64,000 nucleotides of DNA from Xiphophorus maculatus (Eukaryota; Chordata; Actinopteri; Cyprinodontiformes; Poeciliidae). The notes below the pieces were generated by a model, which was not told the origin of the DNA, did no database searches, and worked only from the letters and a program-made list of their open reading frames with translations. Below, in pieces: positions 61,906 to 64,000 of the stretch. The stretch spans positions 251,501-315,500 of the forward strand of contig NC_036460.1 in the NCBI RefSeq assembly GCF_002775205.1. Direction: 5' to 3'. Each line of letters begins with the position of its first letter. Within the stretch, counting starts at the first letter, position 1. A program made the translations under genes and the position numbers.

Positions 61906-62252
61906 TCCTCCAGCCTTCATGTTCTGAATTGTCTCTGAAATGCGACTGAGACTCTGGTTCTGGTTCCGGGACTCGGCCCAACAACCTCTAGATTTGCATT
62001 TGGTTCTCTAACAGTCTGGCGTTTCCATGGCAACCTGTGAACAAAAGGACACGACTCGGTGGTTTACGGTCCGGTTGAAGCTCTGAATGTCCGGGCTCCA
62101 GATGATTTGAACCAAACTCTCGCTGCTCCCTCACATTCCATTTTCAGGTTACTTAGGCTAAAGATTAGCTCCACTAGCAAAGGCAGGGCTAATGTGGATC
62201 TTATTACTTTTGCTAACTTTGAAAATGATTAGCCCAATAATAATTCTGTGTT

Positions 62253-62595
62253 GGTTTAGCACTTTAGCATTAGCTTCTGCTGACTACCATGTTTTTTAGT
62301 GCTTTAGCATTAGCTTCTGCTAACTACCGTGTTGGTTTAGTGCTTTAGCATTAGCTTCTGCTGACTACCATGTTGGTTTAGAGCTTTAGCATTAGCTTCT
62401 GCTAACTACCATGTTGGTTTAGTGCTTTAGCATTAGCTTCTGCTGACTACCATGTTGGTTTAGAGCTTTAGCATTAGCTTCTGCTAACTACCATGTTGGT
62501 TTAGTGCTTTAGCATTAGCTTCTGCTGACTACCATGTTGGTTTAGAGCTTTAGCATTAGCCTCTGCTAACTACCGTGTTGGTTTAGCACTTTGGC
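62253..62595. repeat. 41-bp minisatellite with an alternating 82-bp higher-order unit
   Basis: About eight 41-bp units carry the core CTTTAGCATTAGCTTCTGCT. Two types alternate: TTAGTGC with GCTGACTACC, and TTAGAGC with GCTAACTACC. They repeat as a dimer at least three times. Confidence 0.95.
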
Positions 62596-62839
62596 TCTAA
62601 ACTAATGTTTAGAATTAAATCCTTAGGGCTAGCGTCGCTAATGTTAGCGGTGCCAACATCTGCATTTTCTTGTCCCAGATTTTTATGTCACGACTTTATT
62701 GGCGTTTTGTTCGTTTTTATAAACCTGCAGCTGAAATGTGATGCATCTTCTGTCTTTGAAAGCTGCTTTTAAAATAAATTTTAGTTTCTGAATTCGTTGC
62801 GCTTAGCGCTGATGGGAAAAGTCTGGCCGTACTGGACTG

Positions 62840-62923
62840 TGAGGAGGAGAGCAGGGAGAGCCGACCTGCAGCAGACATGAGTGAAGAGTGAAGAGCTGAC
62901 GAAGACGCCTGAGAGGCGACACG
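62840..62923 (+). other. Possible noncoding first exon of a gene to the right
   Basis: A purine-rich GC-moderate block ends in a strong GTGAGA donor at 62924. It holds a tiny upstream frame (M-S-E-E-stop). No coding exon follows within the window, so this is speculative. Confidence 0.2.
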
Positions 62924-62929
62924 GTGAGA

Positions 62930-64000
62930 CCTTCCTTCAGCCCAGCCTCTGATTTATCCTCTTCACTTCCTGTTGAACCAAACGGAGCCGAGGCCGTACC
63001 CGAGGAGGCGCCTCTGATCCCAAACGACCCGTTTGTATCATAAAGACTCTCTTTGCTCTGGAGCCTCCTGGTTCAGGTTTCTGTGGATGCAGACGTTACT
63101 CTGATCAGGCTGACTCAACAGAACCGGATCCATGAAGTCATCCTGCCGCAGTTAGCATGCCTGCGTTATAAGAGCACTGCCAGGAAGCAGAAACTGTGCT
63201 GACATGTCTGGAAGGAATGCCGACTCTCACACTCAACACGTCGTTCAGACTCTACCAATCTGTCTGCAGATCGGACACCACAGGAAGTTTCACCTTCTCA
63301 CGTCCCACAGTTTAAACGTTTACCTCAACAGAAACACTTTCCAACAACAACAAACAACTACCCTAACCCTAACCCATCATCAGATCTGACGTCTCCTGAC
63401 TTTGTTTAGATACCAAACCAAGCTGCTGCTCTGGATCAATCCTCTGGGATGAGCTCATGCAGCCGCCGTCCCACAGGATCAGTATATTAGCTCTGCAGCC
63501 GAGCTCTCATTGGTTAATTAGTTTTTTATGATTGTCCTCTTCATCATCATCCAGCCTGATTGAGCTTCAGCTGCTGGAAGTCAGAGGAAGAAGACTAAAA
63601 TAAAATCAGAAAGCGTTTTGTCGTCTCCAGGGTTCTTAACCCGTTTTGGACGGTTGTCGTGAATTTGCATCAAACTGGGTCCAGCCTGAATTCAGCCTTC
63701 CTCCTGCATGTACACTGTTACTGCATGCATGTGCCCCACATTAAAGCCTTTCTCCACCCTCTAGTGGTCAGAGTGTGAACTACAGCTGTACCATGAACAA
63801 TCAGGTTGTCAGATTTTATTAATTTGGCTTAGTTGGAATAAATCAGATTATTTATATTATTTACTACTGACAAGTTGGATTAAAACCACCTCAAATGGTC
63901 CCTGATTTATTAAATATATGAGGACTAATAATTACTAATCCAGAATTAAATAGCTGAAACATGAACTGATGAACTGTTGTCCTGTGAATAAGGGATCAAA
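62930..64000. other. Right-hand intergenic or intronic DNA
   Basis: No exon was recognised. A CTCF-like core is at 63754-63767 and a short CCCTAA run is at 63361-63375. Confidence 0.4.

Noticed and set aside
59481-62595. Regular repeats considered as CRISPR arrays
   Set aside because: Units are adjacent without unique spacers and the genome is eukaryotic, so these are mini- and microsatellites.
63361-63375. CCCTAA run as an interstitial telomere repeat
   Set aside because: There are only about two and a half units, which is expected by chance in this much sequence.

Overview
The window is vertebrate nuclear DNA, most likely from a teleost fish, probably a percomorph. The evidence is vertebrate-type genes with many GT-AG introns, long AT-rich intergenic stretches, many micro- and minisatellites, and relics of typical fish transposons (Tc1-like, L1-like and other LINEs, tRNA-derived SINEs, MITE-like elements). 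The species cannot be fixed from the sequence alone.

Layout. (1) 607-845 (+): last coding exon of an estrogen-related receptor (ESRR family), with the rest of the gene off the left edge. (2) 3153-12309 (-): a complete shkbp1 gene. I could trace 17 coding exons with consistent phases, giving an 859-residue BTB/POZ plus WD-type propeller protein with an unusually long Ser/Pro-rich tail. ESRR and SHKBP1 side by side mirror the human ESRRG-KCTD3 neighbourhood on 1q41, which suggests an ancient duplicated block. (3) 12.3-22.8 kb: gene-poor, with an L1 relic, a 971-bp element with perfect 40-bp inverted ends, a minisatellite and Tc1 relics. (4) 22.9-56.4 kb (+): four P2Y12-like class A receptors in the same orientation. 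Two are close tandem paralogues, each with a single coding exon (22877-23911 and 29477-30625). The third has three coding exons (40949-47822). The fourth is gpr171-like with four coding exons (53491-56399). (5) 56.4-64 kb: gene-poor and rich in tandem repeats, several with higher-order structure.

The four receptors keep the His6.52, Arg6.55, Lys7.35-Glu7.36 signature of the P2Y12-like group but differ in their G-protein-facing parts. The first two share a Ser-rich insertion of about 17 residues in intracellular loop 2. Position 3.49 is Glu, Glu, Asn and Asp in order, and the gpr171-like protein has Phe in place of the NPxxY tyrosine. In mammals the related cluster lies inside MED12L. No MED12L coding sequence was recognised here. 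The strongest leads are this diverged receptor cluster, a patch of apparent gene conversion between the first two receptors, and the ESRR-SHKBP1 linkage.
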